From Chromatiaceae bacterium (lineage in GTDB: Bacteria; Pseudomonadota; Gammaproteobacteria; Chromatiales; Chromatiaceae): a stretch of DNA of 64,000 nt. A model generated the notes under the pieces. The model saw only the letters and a list, made by a program, of their open reading frames with translations, did not search any database and was not told the origin of the DNA. Numbering within the stretch: position 1 is the first letter of the stretch; the number at the start of each line of letters is the position of its first letter. Location: NCBI GenBank assembly GCA_024235215.1, contig JACKMU010000001.1, positions 762,439 through 826,438 of the forward strand, in the 5' to 3' direction. A program made the translations under genes and the position numbers. This document shows positions 1-9,585 of this stretch, one piece after another.

Positions 1-3000
1 GTCAGAAATATATTTCAGGTGGTTAACTGGGAGTGGTAGATCGATTGAATTGTTGCCGAACACCAAAATCTCAACCTCTGTTTTTGGAGTTCTCCTGATG
101 ACAGTGTCGAGCGCCTTTTTCAGTAAATCACCTCCTTTGCGCTTTACGTCCAGTCTATCGGCACCAAACAGCAAGAGTTTTTTATTGAGTGGCAAACCAA
201 GGCGAATACGGGCAACCGTCTTATTTGTCATTTTCCATTGATCCAGTGACAAAGCATTGGGGATATAATGCACTGGCCTACTCCCGAACAGTGTGCTGTT
301 TCTGGCTCGTTCCGCCAACCATTGAGATGGACAAATAATCTGAAGATTGCGTAATTGACGATAGGCTGTATTTTTTATTTTCCAGGTTTCATGGGCCAAG
401 TTACTTTTACCGCCAAGCAAAGGACACTTGCGGCACTCCTTTTCATACTCTCCACATCCCTCTGAATAGTGACACCCGCCAGTAAAGGCATTCATGTCTG
501 CTAATGTCCAGACGACCGGCTTTTCGGCCAGGCAGTCACCTGCATGAGGATAATCGAACATACCCACCACCCAATGCAGATGGATGATATCGAACTCGTT
601 AATAATATTTTTTATTTTCCGAAAATCCACAACAGAGTCGGTAAGTGAGAACAATTCGTTTGCACAGAATCCGGGGGTCTGCTTTGCTCGCAGAATCGCC
701 CTTTGGCGAACAACTTGCCAGACCGCCAATTGTTGCGAATTATCGACACCTGACAACTCCGGAACGATTCTTTTAACGTAGGGATGCGAAGATTTAACGA
801 CAAGAGAAAATATTCGCGCATCGACTCCGCGACCACGTAGTGCAGCTACCCGCCTTTGTGTGCCTGTTCCAGCCCCCCCATGATCCATTGAACAAAATGT
901 CGCGATCTTTAACTGCTTACCTTTGGCTTTGACAAATGGTTTGTCATTTGCCTGAATATGGTCTTGGACTCCTACCTCCGTTCCAACCTCACCAGATTGT
1001 TCTCTCTTGCCGTGGGAACCCATAAACGCTTTTGCATGAGCATATTTTCCACTCCGGATGATCCGAAAAAGTGTTTCAAGAAAATCGGGCGCTCTACATC
1101 TCAGGGGGGGAATTCCGGCCTCAGCGAAAGCCCTTCGAAAGCTATCAAAAAAAAGTTGGATCTGTTCTATTGATGCAGACTTGGCAAAGTTAGCAAAAAA
1201 CGTTTCACCCCAGTATTCACTCAACAATCGGTCGCCTATCTCCCTCAAATCCACGTTGTCAAGTACGTGCCAAGCACGCCGTCGCCATTCCAGCGCATCC
1301 ATGAACTTACGAAAATTGAATGTGTTCATCGCAGAAAAAGGATTTACCTGATAGTGATACACAACCTTATCAATAACAGTGATCCTTTCCGCCGCTGCCA
1401 AAGCGGTTACGATAAAAATACTATCCTGGCCCATTTTCAGATCTATCGGGTAGAACACCTTTTTTGCTAATTCACTTTTATATAAATAAGACCAGTGACC
1501 TTCTGTGGTACGCAGCAGCTTGGGCGTTTGCCGTAATGTGGTGTTGATAATGGACTCTGAATCTGCACAGAGAGAAACTCGCTCCGGTTTTGTCGGCTTT
1601 TTCCCATGTATCAACTGCTCTCTAAAATAGGCGCCTTTTACCATATCGCTGCCATGCTCCTCTGCATGCGAATACAGTGCCTGTAACGCCCCTTGTGGGA
1701 TGGTGTCATCGGGGTCAATGTGAAATACATATGCCCCTTTCGCCTGACGCACACCTCTGTTTCTTGTCGCTCCACATCCCTTATTCTCATTGTTGATAAG
1801 AGAGACGACTCGGTTATCTATTGCTCTATAGCTTTCAATGATTTCCTGTGAGCGGTCAGAACTCACATCATTGATGCAGATGAGTTCAAAGTCGCTAAAC
1901 GTCTGCGCAAGGATACTGTCGATACACTGTCGGAGGGTTGCTTCCGCATTATAAACCGCCAGGATTACACTGATTTTTGGCCTATTGCTCTCAGCAGATG
2001 AGACTAACAACCTTTCCTTTTCAGACGCCCAGTTCTGCAGTTGCGAATTCCTGGCATTGTCTTGGATATATAGATCCAAAGATTCAATCAGGCTGCTGTG
2101 AGCTCGATATTTATTTGCCAGGTCGCGGAGTTGTTCTGCGGTATGTCCTGTTCTGTCAGCTAGAAGCGAAACTTCCGGACCATCCAGGAAAGGGAACTGC
2201 TCCTTAAGTAGATTTTCTCGTTCTTTTAACAACTCACCAGTTCTGGTACTTGAAACACCGGAGTTACGAAAGAATAAAAGAGGACGGGGAATTTCATACA
2301 GTGTGTAACCCTTTTCGAACAAGCGGATGGTGTGTTTAAAATCCGCTGTAATTCCAAAAGCTTCGTCATAGTACCCTATATCGTTGTAGATCGCCGCTGA
2401 AAGCAGCATTGTTTCATGTCGCAGAGGCATCCTTATTCGGACACTTTCATCGAACGGCATACTTCTTATAACATGCTTCGAATTACCTGAATCATCGATC
2501 ACCTGTGCCAGCGCGGAAGTAAAACTTGCCCCACTGCGAATCTGTGCATTTACCAATGATTCGACGCAGTCTTCTGAATAATAATCGTCAGAGTTTAGGA
2601 CAAGAATATAATCACCGCTGGCCAACTCCAGTCCCTTGTTCATCGCATGGTATAAGCCACGATCAGGCTCTGAGACGAAATAGTCGATGGCCTGCGCATG
2701 TTCTTTTATCAAATCCAAAGTACCGTCAGTCGATACCCCGTCGATAATGATAAACTCAATATTTCGGTAAGTTTGTCTGAATACCGAAGAAAGACAATTC
2801 TCGATATTCCTGGCAGCATTCAAACAGACAGTAACAACTGTGACGAGTGGCATTCCGGGTAGGGAGTGCTTGTAACAACCTGTAGTGCGCAAACCACCAT
2901 GCTCAACACGACCACCTGTAGTGTCTGGATAGGTAAGATATTTTCCCAATATTGCAGCCTGATTCCTTGAGGGTATTTGAGAGGTTGTATTGTGAATTGT

Positions 3001-3009
3001 TGAATACAT
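1..3009 (-). CDS. Multi-domain glycosyltransferase (GT2-GT2-GT4), C-terminus beyond window
   Basis: One frame stays open from 3009 to base 1 (1003 codons, no stop), so the gene continues past the left edge. I read three glycosyltransferase modules in order. The first is GT2: a nucleotide-sugar fold starting PLVTVVTV near residue 54, with an NSDD metal motif at 139-142. The second is GT2: PKISVILAVYN from 344, with DPDD at 432-435. The third starts near 698 (KIATFCSMDHGGAGT) and resembles GT4 enzymes, with a Cys-rich stretch and CPSQWLAERAR before the window ends. It is expected to add several sugars to a surface polysaccharide, probably at the cytoplasmic membrane face. The start is uncertain. 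ATG at 3009 precedes the conserved GGLRTTGCYKHSLPG segment, a GTG at 3120 is also in frame, and neither has a strong ribosome binding site. It is co-oriented with the sugar-nucleotide genes upstream. Confidence 0.88.
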   Translation of the reverse strand, partial: MYSTIHNTTSQIPSRNQAAILGKYLTYPDTTGGRVEHGGLRTTGCYKHSLPGMPLVTVVTVCLNAARNIENCLSSVFRQTYRNIEFIIIDGVSTDGTLDLIKEHAQAIDYFVSEPDRGLYHAMNKGLELASGDYILVLNSDDYYSEDCVESLVNAQIRSGASFTSALAQVIDDSGNSKHVIRSMPFDESVRIRMPLRHETMLLSAAIYNDIGYYDEAFGITADFKHTIRLFEKGYTLYEIPRPLLFFRNSGVSSTRTGELLKERENLLKEQFPFLDGPEVSLLADRTGHTAEQLRDLANKYRAHSSLIESLDLYIQDNARNSQLQNWASEKERLLVSSAESNRPKISVILAVYNAEATLRQCIDSILAQTFSDFELICINDVSSDRSQEIIESYRAIDNRVVSLINNENKGCGATRNRGVRQAKGAYVFHIDPDDTIPQGALQALYSHAEEHGSDMVKGAYFREQLIHGKKPTKPERVSLCADSESIINTTLRQTPKLLRTTEGHWSYLYKSELAKKVFYPIDLKMGQDSIFIVTALAAAERITVIDKVVYHYQVNPFSAMNTFNFRKFMDALEWRRRAWHVLDNVDLREIGDRLLSEYWGETFFANFAKSASIEQIQLFFDSFRRAFAEAGIPPLRCRAPDFLETLFRIIRSGKYAHAKAFMGSHGKREQSGEVGTEVGVQDHIQANDKPFVKAKGKQLKIATFCSMDHGGAGTGTQRRVAALRGRGVDARIFSLVVKSSHPYVKRIVPELSGVDNSQQLAVWQVVRQRAILRAKQTPGFCANELFSLTDSVVDFRKIKNIINEFDIIHLHWVVGMFDYPHAGDCLAEKPVVWTLADMNAFTGGCHYSEGCGEYEKECRKCPLLGGKSNLAHETWKIKNTAYRQLRNLQIICPSQWLAERARNSTLFGSRPVHYIPNALSLDQWKMTNKTVARIRLGLPLNKKLLLFGADRLDVKRKGGDLLKKALDTVIRRTPKTEVEILVFGNNSIDLPLPVNHLKYISD

Positions 3010-3313
3010 AGCGGTACTCGCATAAAAAGCTGAGGCCAACTCACCAAGCAGAAAAATATCAATGTGTATACGGTATGTGTTGCAAAGTATCGAAATAATG
3101 TGCGTCGATACTGACACCACTAAAGAATGGTGCACATGGGATAGTAACTAGATACAAAGCACCTAGATCTTCCATACCAAGTGTTCAAATTGCAGACGGC
3201 ACAGAAACCATTAAGAAGGTACACGTCTGTTATCGGAAAAATAATGTGCGGATTTGATCCGAACGATTGCGACAGGTTGAGGTCTGGAACAGCCAAATCC
3301 CACCACTAAAACT
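3010..3313. other. Intergenic gap between glycosyltransferase and epimerase
   Basis: About 300 bp with no convincing gene. The glycosyltransferase frame stays open upstream to about 3165 (in-frame GTG at 3120), so part of this gap may be its N-terminus. No clear terminator or operator was seen. Confidence 0.5.
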
Positions 3314-4255
3314 CTATCCTGAGCCGCCCCCTTCATAGCCTCGAAACCATTCCCAAGTCAACTGCATCGCTTCTTCTATACTCACGGCCGGTAAAAATCC
3401 TAACTCTTTTTTAGCCAAATCGTATGTAGCGAAGTTGCGCTCGACTTCACCTTTCCGTTTTGGGTCGAAATGAATCGGATGATCCGGAGATGAAGCAACG
3501 TCACAAGCTATTTTTGCAAGACTTCTAACAGATACTTCGCGCCCGCTGGCAAGGTGTATGGCATTGAATCCGGGCAAACGCGCCTCAAGCGCAGAGATAA
3601 TCCCGCGACACAAATCTTCTACATAGAGAAAGTCACGGGTTGCGCTACCGTCTCCATAGATACGGATCGGCTGATTATTGATAATAGCTTTAAAGAAAGC
3701 CGTTACCGCGCCTTTCTTGTGCCAACTGATGGGACCTACTACATTCGCAAACCGCAATGCCGTGATTGACATATCGTAGGCGTTTGCAAAGGCACAGCAG
3801 TATCCCTCGCCTGCTAGCTTACTTGCGCCATAAGGCGAAATGGGGCGTGGTACTGATTTTTCATCGACTGGCGGTATCGCATTGCCTATCAGCGCACCGC
3901 CCGTTGAGGAAAAGATCACCTGTCCAATACCAGCGCGCCGAGCGGCATTCAATACCCTGAACGTCCCTTCGACATTAATCGAAAAATTCTCCTCCGGATG
4001 TTCAACCGACTCGACCACCGAGCCGAATGCCGCTAAGTGAACGATTGCATTCTGACGCCTTGCAACATCATAAACCAGATTTTCATCGCGGATATCGGCA
4101 TTTATCACCTGATAGGACATCGCGTCATCAAGAAAATCCTTTCTCCCACGACTCATATTATCCAGGATGGTAATCTCGTGTCCTTGTTCCCGCAGCATTG
4201 ACGCCAGATTTGCGCCGATAAAACCACAGCCCCCTGTGATAAGAATCCTTGGCAT
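3314..4255 (-). CDS. NAD-dependent sugar-nucleotide epimerase/dehydratase
   Basis: 313 residues, the usual length for extended short-chain dehydrogenases acting on nucleotide sugars. The N-terminal Rossmann motif GGCGFIGANLA binds NAD. The catalytic YxxxK is visible as YGASK, preceded by an SSTGG segment, and the C-terminal substrate region has the typical GDGSATRDFLYVEDL. The closest functional class is UDP-glucose/GlcNAc 4-epimerase, but the exact substrate cannot be read from sequence. Its ATG (4255-4253) shares one base with the TGA of the upstream sulfoquinovose synthase gene, so the two are almost certainly co-translated. Together with the glycosyltransferase downstream this points to polysaccharide precursor synthesis. 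Confidence 0.9.
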   Translation of the reverse strand: MPRILITGGCGFIGANLASMLREQGHEITILDNMSRGRKDFLDDAMSYQVINADIRDENLVYDVARRQNAIVHLAAFGSVVESVEHPEENFSINVEGTFRVLNAARRAGIGQVIFSSTGGALIGNAIPPVDEKSVPRPISPYGASKLAGEGYCCAFANAYDMSITALRFANVVGPISWHKKGAVTAFFKAIINNQPIRIYGDGSATRDFLYVEDLCRGIISALEARLPGFNAIHLASGREVSVRSLAKIACDVASSPDHPIHFDPKRKGEVERNFATYDLAKKELGFLPAVSIEEAMQLTWEWFRGYEGGGSG

Positions 4256-5526
4256 CAGACCTCCCCGCTCACCACTTCGTAACGATCAGTGTGGCCGGTA
4301 GCTCGCTTATCCGATCGGTCAATCGTATGAAAAATAGTTGCATCTTCACTTTTTTGGTGCTGAATTTCCGTCCAATAAGACTTGCATAAGATTTTGGAAC
4401 GATCGCAACGCCCAGCATACTTTTCTGCTATCTCCTTCACTTCAAGCAGCAAGCCATCCTCCAGCGTCGTGGGATTCAAACCCAGTTCCAAAAAGCACTT
4501 GTTTTCGACGTGTAGTTCGTTCTCATCATCCTCTTTGCGTGGATTCGGTAGGTAGGCAATCTCCGCACCCGTCAGTCTGGCGATCAGTTGCGCCAGTTCA
4601 CGCACCCGGTGAGTCTCAGTCATCTGATTGAAAATTTTAACTTTTTCGCCATGTTTGGGCGGATTGGACAAGGCTATCTCAATACACCTGACCGTATCAC
4701 GAATGTGTATGAACGCGCGGGTTTGGCCACCAGTACCGTGTACCGTCAGCGGATGCCCAATGGCCGCCTGCATAAGAAACCGATTAAGGACCGTACCATA
4801 GTCGCCATCGTAGTCGAAACGGTTGATCAGGCGCTCATCCAGCTGTGTTTCCTCGGTATAGGTGCCCCAAACAATACCCTGATGCAGATCGGTTATTCTC
4901 AAGCCATCGTTTTTGTTGTAGAACGCAAAGCAGAGTGCATCCTGCGTCTTCGTCATGTGATAGATGCTGCCCGGATTTGCCGGGTAGAGAATTTCCTGAT
5001 TGATGACCGAACCGCTATCAGTCTGAATTTGAACATTCAGATAACCCTCGGGAATTTTCATACCCGAGGTGCCGTATCCATATACCCCCATCGTTCCCAA
5101 GTGCACCAGATGTATGTCTCTACCGGAATCGACGATTGCACATAAAACGTTGTTGGTGGCATTCAAATTGTTATCAACGGTGTAGCGCTTTCCCTTGGAG
5201 CCTTTCATTGAGTAAGGTGCTGCCCGCTGCTCAGCAAAATGGATAATTGCATCCACCTGCTCATTGGTAATCAGGTCAAGGAGACGCTGATACTGGTGTG
5301 ACACGTCGATATTATGGAAACCGATTCTTTTACCAGTCAGTTCTCCCCAGGCCTCCAGTCGCGTAGACATATGAGAAATAGGGGTGAGTGACTCCACCTC
5401 CAATTCCAGATCAATCTTACGCCGTGAAAGATTGTCCACGATTACCACATCATGACCGATTTTTGATAGATGCAACGCTGTAGGCCATCCACAAAAGCCA
5501 TCACCACCTAACACCAGTATTTTCAT
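4255..5526 (-). CDS. sqdB: UDP-sulfoquinovose synthase (SQD1/SqdB family)
   Basis: Makes UDP-sulfoquinovose from UDP-glucose and sulfite, creating the C-S bond of sulfoquinovose. The protein starts MKILVLGGDGFCGWPTALHL, the family's NAD-binding motif. It carries the long insertion after the first helix (SRRKIDLELEVESLTPI), HFAEQRAAPYSM, the LGTMGVYGYG segment with catalytic Thr, YHMTK as YxxxK, and GGQTRAFIHIRDTV. Length is 423 aa, slightly longer than usual (about 385-400) because of a hydrophilic tail after the GRCDRSKILCKSYW region. Context is a glycosyltransferase/epimerase locus with no sulfoquinovosyl-diacylglycerol synthase visible. The sulfosugar may therefore go into a surface polysaccharide rather than a sulfolipid, though that is inference. 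The symbol is by family similarity. Confidence 0.9.
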   Translation of the reverse strand: MKILVLGGDGFCGWPTALHLSKIGHDVVIVDNLSRRKIDLELEVESLTPISHMSTRLEAWGELTGKRIGFHNIDVSHQYQRLLDLITNEQVDAIIHFAEQRAAPYSMKGSKGKRYTVDNNLNATNNVLCAIVDSGRDIHLVHLGTMGVYGYGTSGMKIPEGYLNVQIQTDSGSVINQEILYPANPGSIYHMTKTQDALCFAFYNKNDGLRITDLHQGIVWGTYTEETQLDERLINRFDYDGDYGTVLNRFLMQAAIGHPLTVHGTGGQTRAFIHIRDTVRCIEIALSNPPKHGEKVKIFNQMTETHRVRELAQLIARLTGAEIAYLPNPRKEDDENELHVENKCFLELGLNPTTLEDGLLLEVKEIAEKYAGRCDRSKILCKSYWTEIQHQKSEDATIFHTIDRSDKRATGHTDRYEVVSGEV

Positions 5527-6345
5527 CGTACAGTACTCTTCGAATATCCAAAGGGAACGTCTTAGCTATCGTGTATCCGGAAATATCATACACCGACAAT
5601 CTGGTGCAAACCTGAAGCGAGTAAAGCTTTCAACATATTGGAATCTGCCATCCACCAGGATGTGCGCTCTATTGCAGCAATCTCTTTCTGAACGGACACT
5701 GGTGTTTGTTGCCAAAACACCAATCCATTGATCTAGCTTGAACGACTCGCACTCCAATCGCCCGGAACCCTTAATTCGGAACTACTCCTACCGAATAAGT
5801 GCTTTATTATACGCTAGCCCCGATTGAATAACGTGTCGAATTACCATATTGGTGCAGCAGACACTTTGTACCCTCAGTAAATTTTCCCGGGCAGTGCAAA
5901 GTAGTGTGCGGACATAGTTGAGCCGTACTCCATCTGTATGAAATCAAGATTATGCTCTTGAAACCAGCGGATAAATGAGACGCCGGAAACTAAAGATAAG
6001 ATGGTCCGTTTGAGAGCACCAGGGAAGTTTACGCACGAGTTGACCCTGAATATGGCACCGCCACTCGCCAAGCTGGAGAAGCTGGGTACGAAACTCTCGC
6101 AGTTCTCACATCAGCTCCCCGGGTGACAATATGGATACCTTCCGCGATGTTCCTTTCAGCATTTTAAGGTGGAGCGTGAACAGGGATTTTCCGCTATTGT
6201 TTCGTGCACTCGTGCGGGTAAGTGGGAGACGCCTGATCAAACTGGACAGCAGCAGCAAGAGAGTCAAGCTGAAGCTGCATAACCGTACCAGCCGAATATC
6301 AGCGTCACCCACTACCTTACCAGAGGGGACCGCCCGGCAACACAA
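5527..6345. other. 819-bp region without a recognisable gene
   Basis: Only short overlapping frames are present, none with a family I recognise or a convincing ribosome binding site. On the plus strand, 6131 onward encodes a stretch (LLFRALVRVSGRRLIKLD and a basic continuation) reminiscent of transposase C-termini. Upstream 6001-6125 codes a short open stretch ending LSQFSHQLPG. These could be relics of a decayed insertion sequence, but I cannot see terminal repeats or catalytic residues. On the minus strand it also holds the promoter region of the sqdB operon. Confidence 0.4.
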
Positions 6346-7185
6346 TCACCCCACCAATTGCTTCGCCTGCTCCACCCACTGCTCACGTTTGATGCGCCCG
6401 GAGAAGCGGATGATCTCCCTTTCCAAATCGGCGACATCCGCATCACTCAGCTCAGCTATTTGGCGAATGGTGGTAATTCCCCTGGCCTTGAGTTTCTTCT
6501 CCAGGCCCGCACCAATGCCGGCAATCCGTTTCAGATCATCTTCGGCCTGATCGGTTGCAGAAGCGTTGGTTTTCGATTTTTCCTCTTCCTTTTTCGTCTC
6601 TGCGGATGGCTCGCCCAATGTACCTAGCTGCTTGAACCACGGACTCCATAGCTGCTGATGTGTCTCGATCGATTTCTGCATCGATTTGACGATCTGCTCA
6701 GAGAGCTTGTTGATCTCTTTACCCGACAGCTCTTTAAAATCGGCCTTCTTCGACCAATCGTTCAACAGATCCATCTGACGCTCTATGGATTGCTGCACTA
6801 CCCCCTCCCACTCAGTAAATCCCGGCTGTATGCTGGATCCGCTCTCTCTGATAAGGCGCAACCACTGATCTCTCAACTGATTCTGGCTCTCCAGCCAACG
6901 CTGGGTAATATCCCGCGCCTCTGCGCTCAGCTCAGAAAAAAGTTTAGCACTGAGCTTCTTACTGCCGATCCGTTCAGCCCATTGATCCAGCCACTGCTGC
7001 TGTAGTTCCAGCGACTGACTGATCGCTTGCCCCACTATCTCATTGACTCCTTCAAGCGTCTTTTGCTGCCACTCCTGCAGATTCTGCTGAAATGCGTTGC
7101 CGGAAAAACTGGCCATGGAGTCGTTCCACAGCTGCTCTTGCGCTTCACGCAGGTTCTTGAATATCTCCTTGTAGTCTTTGAACAT
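6346..7185 (-). CDS. Phasin-like / PhaE-like coiled-coil protein with C-terminal helix-hairpin-helix
   Basis: 279 aa. Residues 1-200 are helical, rich in Gln, Trp and Leu (EAQEQLWNDSM, QQWLDQWAERIG, SQNQLRDQWLRL), the look of phasins or class III PHA synthase subunit PhaE. There is no signal peptide. A Lys/Glu/Ala linker near 195-215 leads to a C-terminal helix-hairpin-helix domain (DDLKRIAGIGAGLEKKL, then GITTIRQIAELSDADV), a module common in bacterial proteins as a DNA- or protein-binding add-on. I infer a PHA-granule-associated protein. A fused DNA-binding-type tail would fit tethering granules to the nucleoid, as described for PhaM/PhaF-type phasins. The function remains unproven. It is a single gene with no operon partners. 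Confidence 0.6.
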   Translation of the reverse strand: MFKDYKEIFKNLREAQEQLWNDSMASFSGNAFQQNLQEWQQKTLEGVNEIVGQAISQSLELQQQWLDQWAERIGSKKLSAKLFSELSAEARDITQRWLESQNQLRDQWLRLIRESGSSIQPGFTEWEGVVQQSIERQMDLLNDWSKKADFKELSGKEINKLSEQIVKSMQKSIETHQQLWSPWFKQLGTLGEPSAETKKEEEKSKTNASATDQAEDDLKRIAGIGAGLEKKLKARGITTIRQIAELSDADVADLEREIIRFSGRIKREQWVEQAKQLVG

Positions 7186-7457
7186 TTTTTAACTCCGTTT
7201 GCTGATTGCCTTTGATGGATTAACATAGAACGATGAGCGCCGCAGGGGCGCCCCAGCCTGCTTAATGGCAGTTTTTTATTCATTGCATCGGACCAAAGTT
7301 TGTTCCTGAACGTCATATTGTCAAGTAAAAAATAGTGCCGCGCACCAAAAGATAATCGCCATACGAAGGCATGATCGTTATGTTCTGATACCACGTGACC
7401 AGGAGCGGATGATCCGCTTCGTCTTCTCTTCCAATCAGCCTGTGGTTCGAGGTTCAT

Positions 7458-7970
7458 GTGAAGATCACCGCCACGACTGCCATACTACTGCTTCTGCTAA
7501 AACCGCAGCCGAATAACCATCTGTTCGCTGCTGAGCAACTGGACAGCGGTTTGTTCGACTGGGCCGGAAACACTGCCATCCTGGATAGATATGCCGGTGA
7601 CAGCTAATGGTTGATAGTGATGCTATGGTCGGTCACCTGTGCGATCTGCGCACGTGAAGTGCCGCGCTACAGTGATTTTCATGCCCAGCAAAAAGCGCGG
7701 GGCATCAAGGTACCCGGTGTATCTCTGGACGGGTATGCACAGCAAGGGACTATCCAACAGACCATGCAGCAGTGGAACATACGTTTTCCCACACTGTTCG
7801 CCGATCTCAGCCCATTCGCAAGCTACTACCAGCGTGAGACCGGTGAACAACTGTTGGGAACACCCACGTTTCTGGTCTACAGACCGGATGGCAGAATGGT
7901 GGCGAACAATCGAGGATTGATGCGCATTTCTGCGCTGTTCGATTACATCGCCAGACAATCCCGGGAGTAA
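7458..7970 (+). pseudogene. TlpA/ResA-like thioredoxin-fold protein interrupted by an in-frame TAA
   Basis: Read from GTG 7458, the frame encodes a hydrophobic leader (ITATTAILLLLL), then LDSGLFDWAGNTAILDRYAGDS. It then meets TAA at 7605-7607 (codon 50) and continues in the same frame with WLIVMLWSVTCAICAREVP to the stop at 7970. In intact relatives the stop position would be an ordinary residue before WLVVMLW, so this is a single nonsense change. The rest is a periplasmic thioredoxin fold: a CxxC (CAIC) active site, cis-Pro segment GTPTF and a usual C-terminal helix. Reinitiation at TTG 7611 would give a product lacking the export signal. TAA is not a selenocysteine codon. It is either a young pseudogene or a sequencing or assembly error. 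It lies alone, convergent with gor. Confidence 0.75.
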
Positions 7971-8108
7971 AGGCAAACCAGAGCACCAGTGCACACACCG
8001 CTGCATCCTCACCAGGGAGAGACATGACTGGCACCAGGCTACAGCAGAAGGATCCCATCTCCGGTCAAGGCAGCCAAATTCAGTAACCAGGATAGTGACA
8101 ACACGGTT

Positions 8109-9497
8109 TCAAGCAACCGCTTCCAGCGTATGCCTGCGAGTCGGTTCCTTCATGGTAACCAGCTCTTCTGCACTGGTCGGATGAATTGCCACCGTGCGGT
8201 CGAAATCCGCTTTGGTGGCACCCATCTTCAACGCCACCGCAAATCCCTGGAGCATCTCATCCACACCGTCTCCCACCAGGTGGATACCGACCACGCGCTC
8301 TTCCTGACCAACACAGACCAGTTTCATGGCTGTTGCGGGACCGCTCGTGTTGAGCGCATACCGCATCGGTTTAAAACGGGTCTCGTAGACGATGACGTCT
8401 GTGTACTGCTGTTGCGCGACACGTTCGCTGAGCCCGACGGACCCGGCCGGAGGGTGGGTGAATATCACGCTTGGGATATCGTTGTAATCCAGCCGGGATG
8501 CCACCTGACCGCCGAAGAGACGGTCCGCCAGTTTACGACCGGCGGCGATCGCCACCGGGGTCAGGGACGCCCGCCCGGTGACGTCACCCAGTGCGTAGAT
8601 ACCGGTGACATGGGTGTTCTGAAATTCATCGGTGGGTATCACACCGCCGCGCATCCGCTCGACACCAGTTGCGGACAGATTGAGCTGTTCTGTGTTGGGA
8701 CGTCGACCGATCGCCCAGACCACCTGATCAAATCCTGTCAGCTGCGCGCCGCTTGACTCCAGTACATTGATACCACCTGCGGCCTCAGCCAATCCGCTCA
8801 CCCGAAACTCCATCTGCAGATCCACACCCTGCTGGCGGAGATTCTCTGCGACGGTATCGCCGATCAATTCATCGAATCCACGCAGCAGCCGGTCACTGCG
8901 TGCGATCAGAGTGACCCGCGCACCGAACGCACGCAACATCCCCGCGAGTTCCACTCCGACATAACCACTGCCTATCACGGCAACGCTGCCCGGGAGTCGA
9001 GCCAGTGTGAAGAAACCATCGGAATCTATCCCTAGATCGGCCCCTGGCAGTGCCGGGATCTCCGGCCGTGCACCCGTGGCAACGACAATGTGATCCGCGC
9101 TGTACTCGATGTCATCCACCACCACGGTGTGGGCATCGACGAATCTGGCCTGGCCCTTGATATGGGTCACTCCCAAGCCTTCGACATAGGATTGCCAGTA
9201 GTCGTTGATTGATTCCACGTAGCGTTGACGCCGCTCCACCAGCAGCGGCCAATCGACCGCCCTGAGCTCTGCACGGATCCCATAACCGACCGCATCGGTT
9301 ACAGCGTGCGCCAGATGGGCGCCGTACCACATCACCTTTTTGGGTACACACCCCTGATTGACGCAAGTACCTCCCAATGGGTTCGGATCGATCAGTGCGA
9401 CATTGCGGCCATAGCCAGCTGCTTTTTCGGCCACAGCCAGACCACCGCTACCACCGCCGATGACGACCAGATCGAAAGTAGATGAATTTGTCTGCAT
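8109..9497 (-). CDS. gor: Glutathione-disulfide reductase
   Basis: A 462-aa flavoprotein that reduces glutathione disulfide with NADPH in the cytoplasm. It shows the FAD-binding GGGSGG (residues 14-19) and the redox-active disulfide motif GGTCVNQGCVPKK (Cys45, Cys50). It also has the second dinucleotide motif GSGYVGVELAG, the FAD segment YALGDV, and the catalytic HPTSAEE near the C-terminus. The frame is open further upstream, but ATG 9497 is preceded by AGGAGTAACAGC and gives the family length. It sits 88 bp downstream of the peroxiredoxin-glutaredoxin gene on the same strand, so it probably shares its transcript and supplies reduced glutathione to that enzyme. The family's usual Val between the Cys residues is Gln here. 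Confidence 0.95.
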   Translation of the reverse strand: MQTNSSTFDLVVIGGGSGGLAVAEKAAGYGRNVALIDPNPLGGTCVNQGCVPKKVMWYGAHLAHAVTDAVGYGIRAELRAVDWPLLVERRQRYVESINDYWQSYVEGLGVTHIKGQARFVDAHTVVVDDIEYSADHIVVATGARPEIPALPGADLGIDSDGFFTLARLPGSVAVIGSGYVGVELAGMLRAFGARVTLIARSDRLLRGFDELIGDTVAENLRQQGVDLQMEFRVSGLAEAAGGINVLESSGAQLTGFDQVVWAIGRRPNTEQLNLSATGVERMRGGVIPTDEFQNTHVTGIYALGDVTGRASLTPVAIAAGRKLADRLFGGQVASRLDYNDIPSVIFTHPPAGSVGLSERVAQQQYTDVIVYETRFKPMRYALNTSGPATAMKLVCVGQEERVVGIHLVGDGVDEMLQGFAVALKMGATKADFDRTVAIHPTSAEELVTMKEPTRRHTLEAVA

Positions 9498-9585
9498 TGC
9501 TGTTACTCCTGCTGGGATGATTGATTCAAGGACGATGGAGCAGGTGCTGCGGCGGCCAACCAGCGCCGGCAATTGCCCAATGCAT

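Noticed and set aside
7605..7607. Recoding (selenocysteine-type) at the internal stop
   Set aside because: The codon is TAA, which is not used for selenocysteine; no recoding signal seen.
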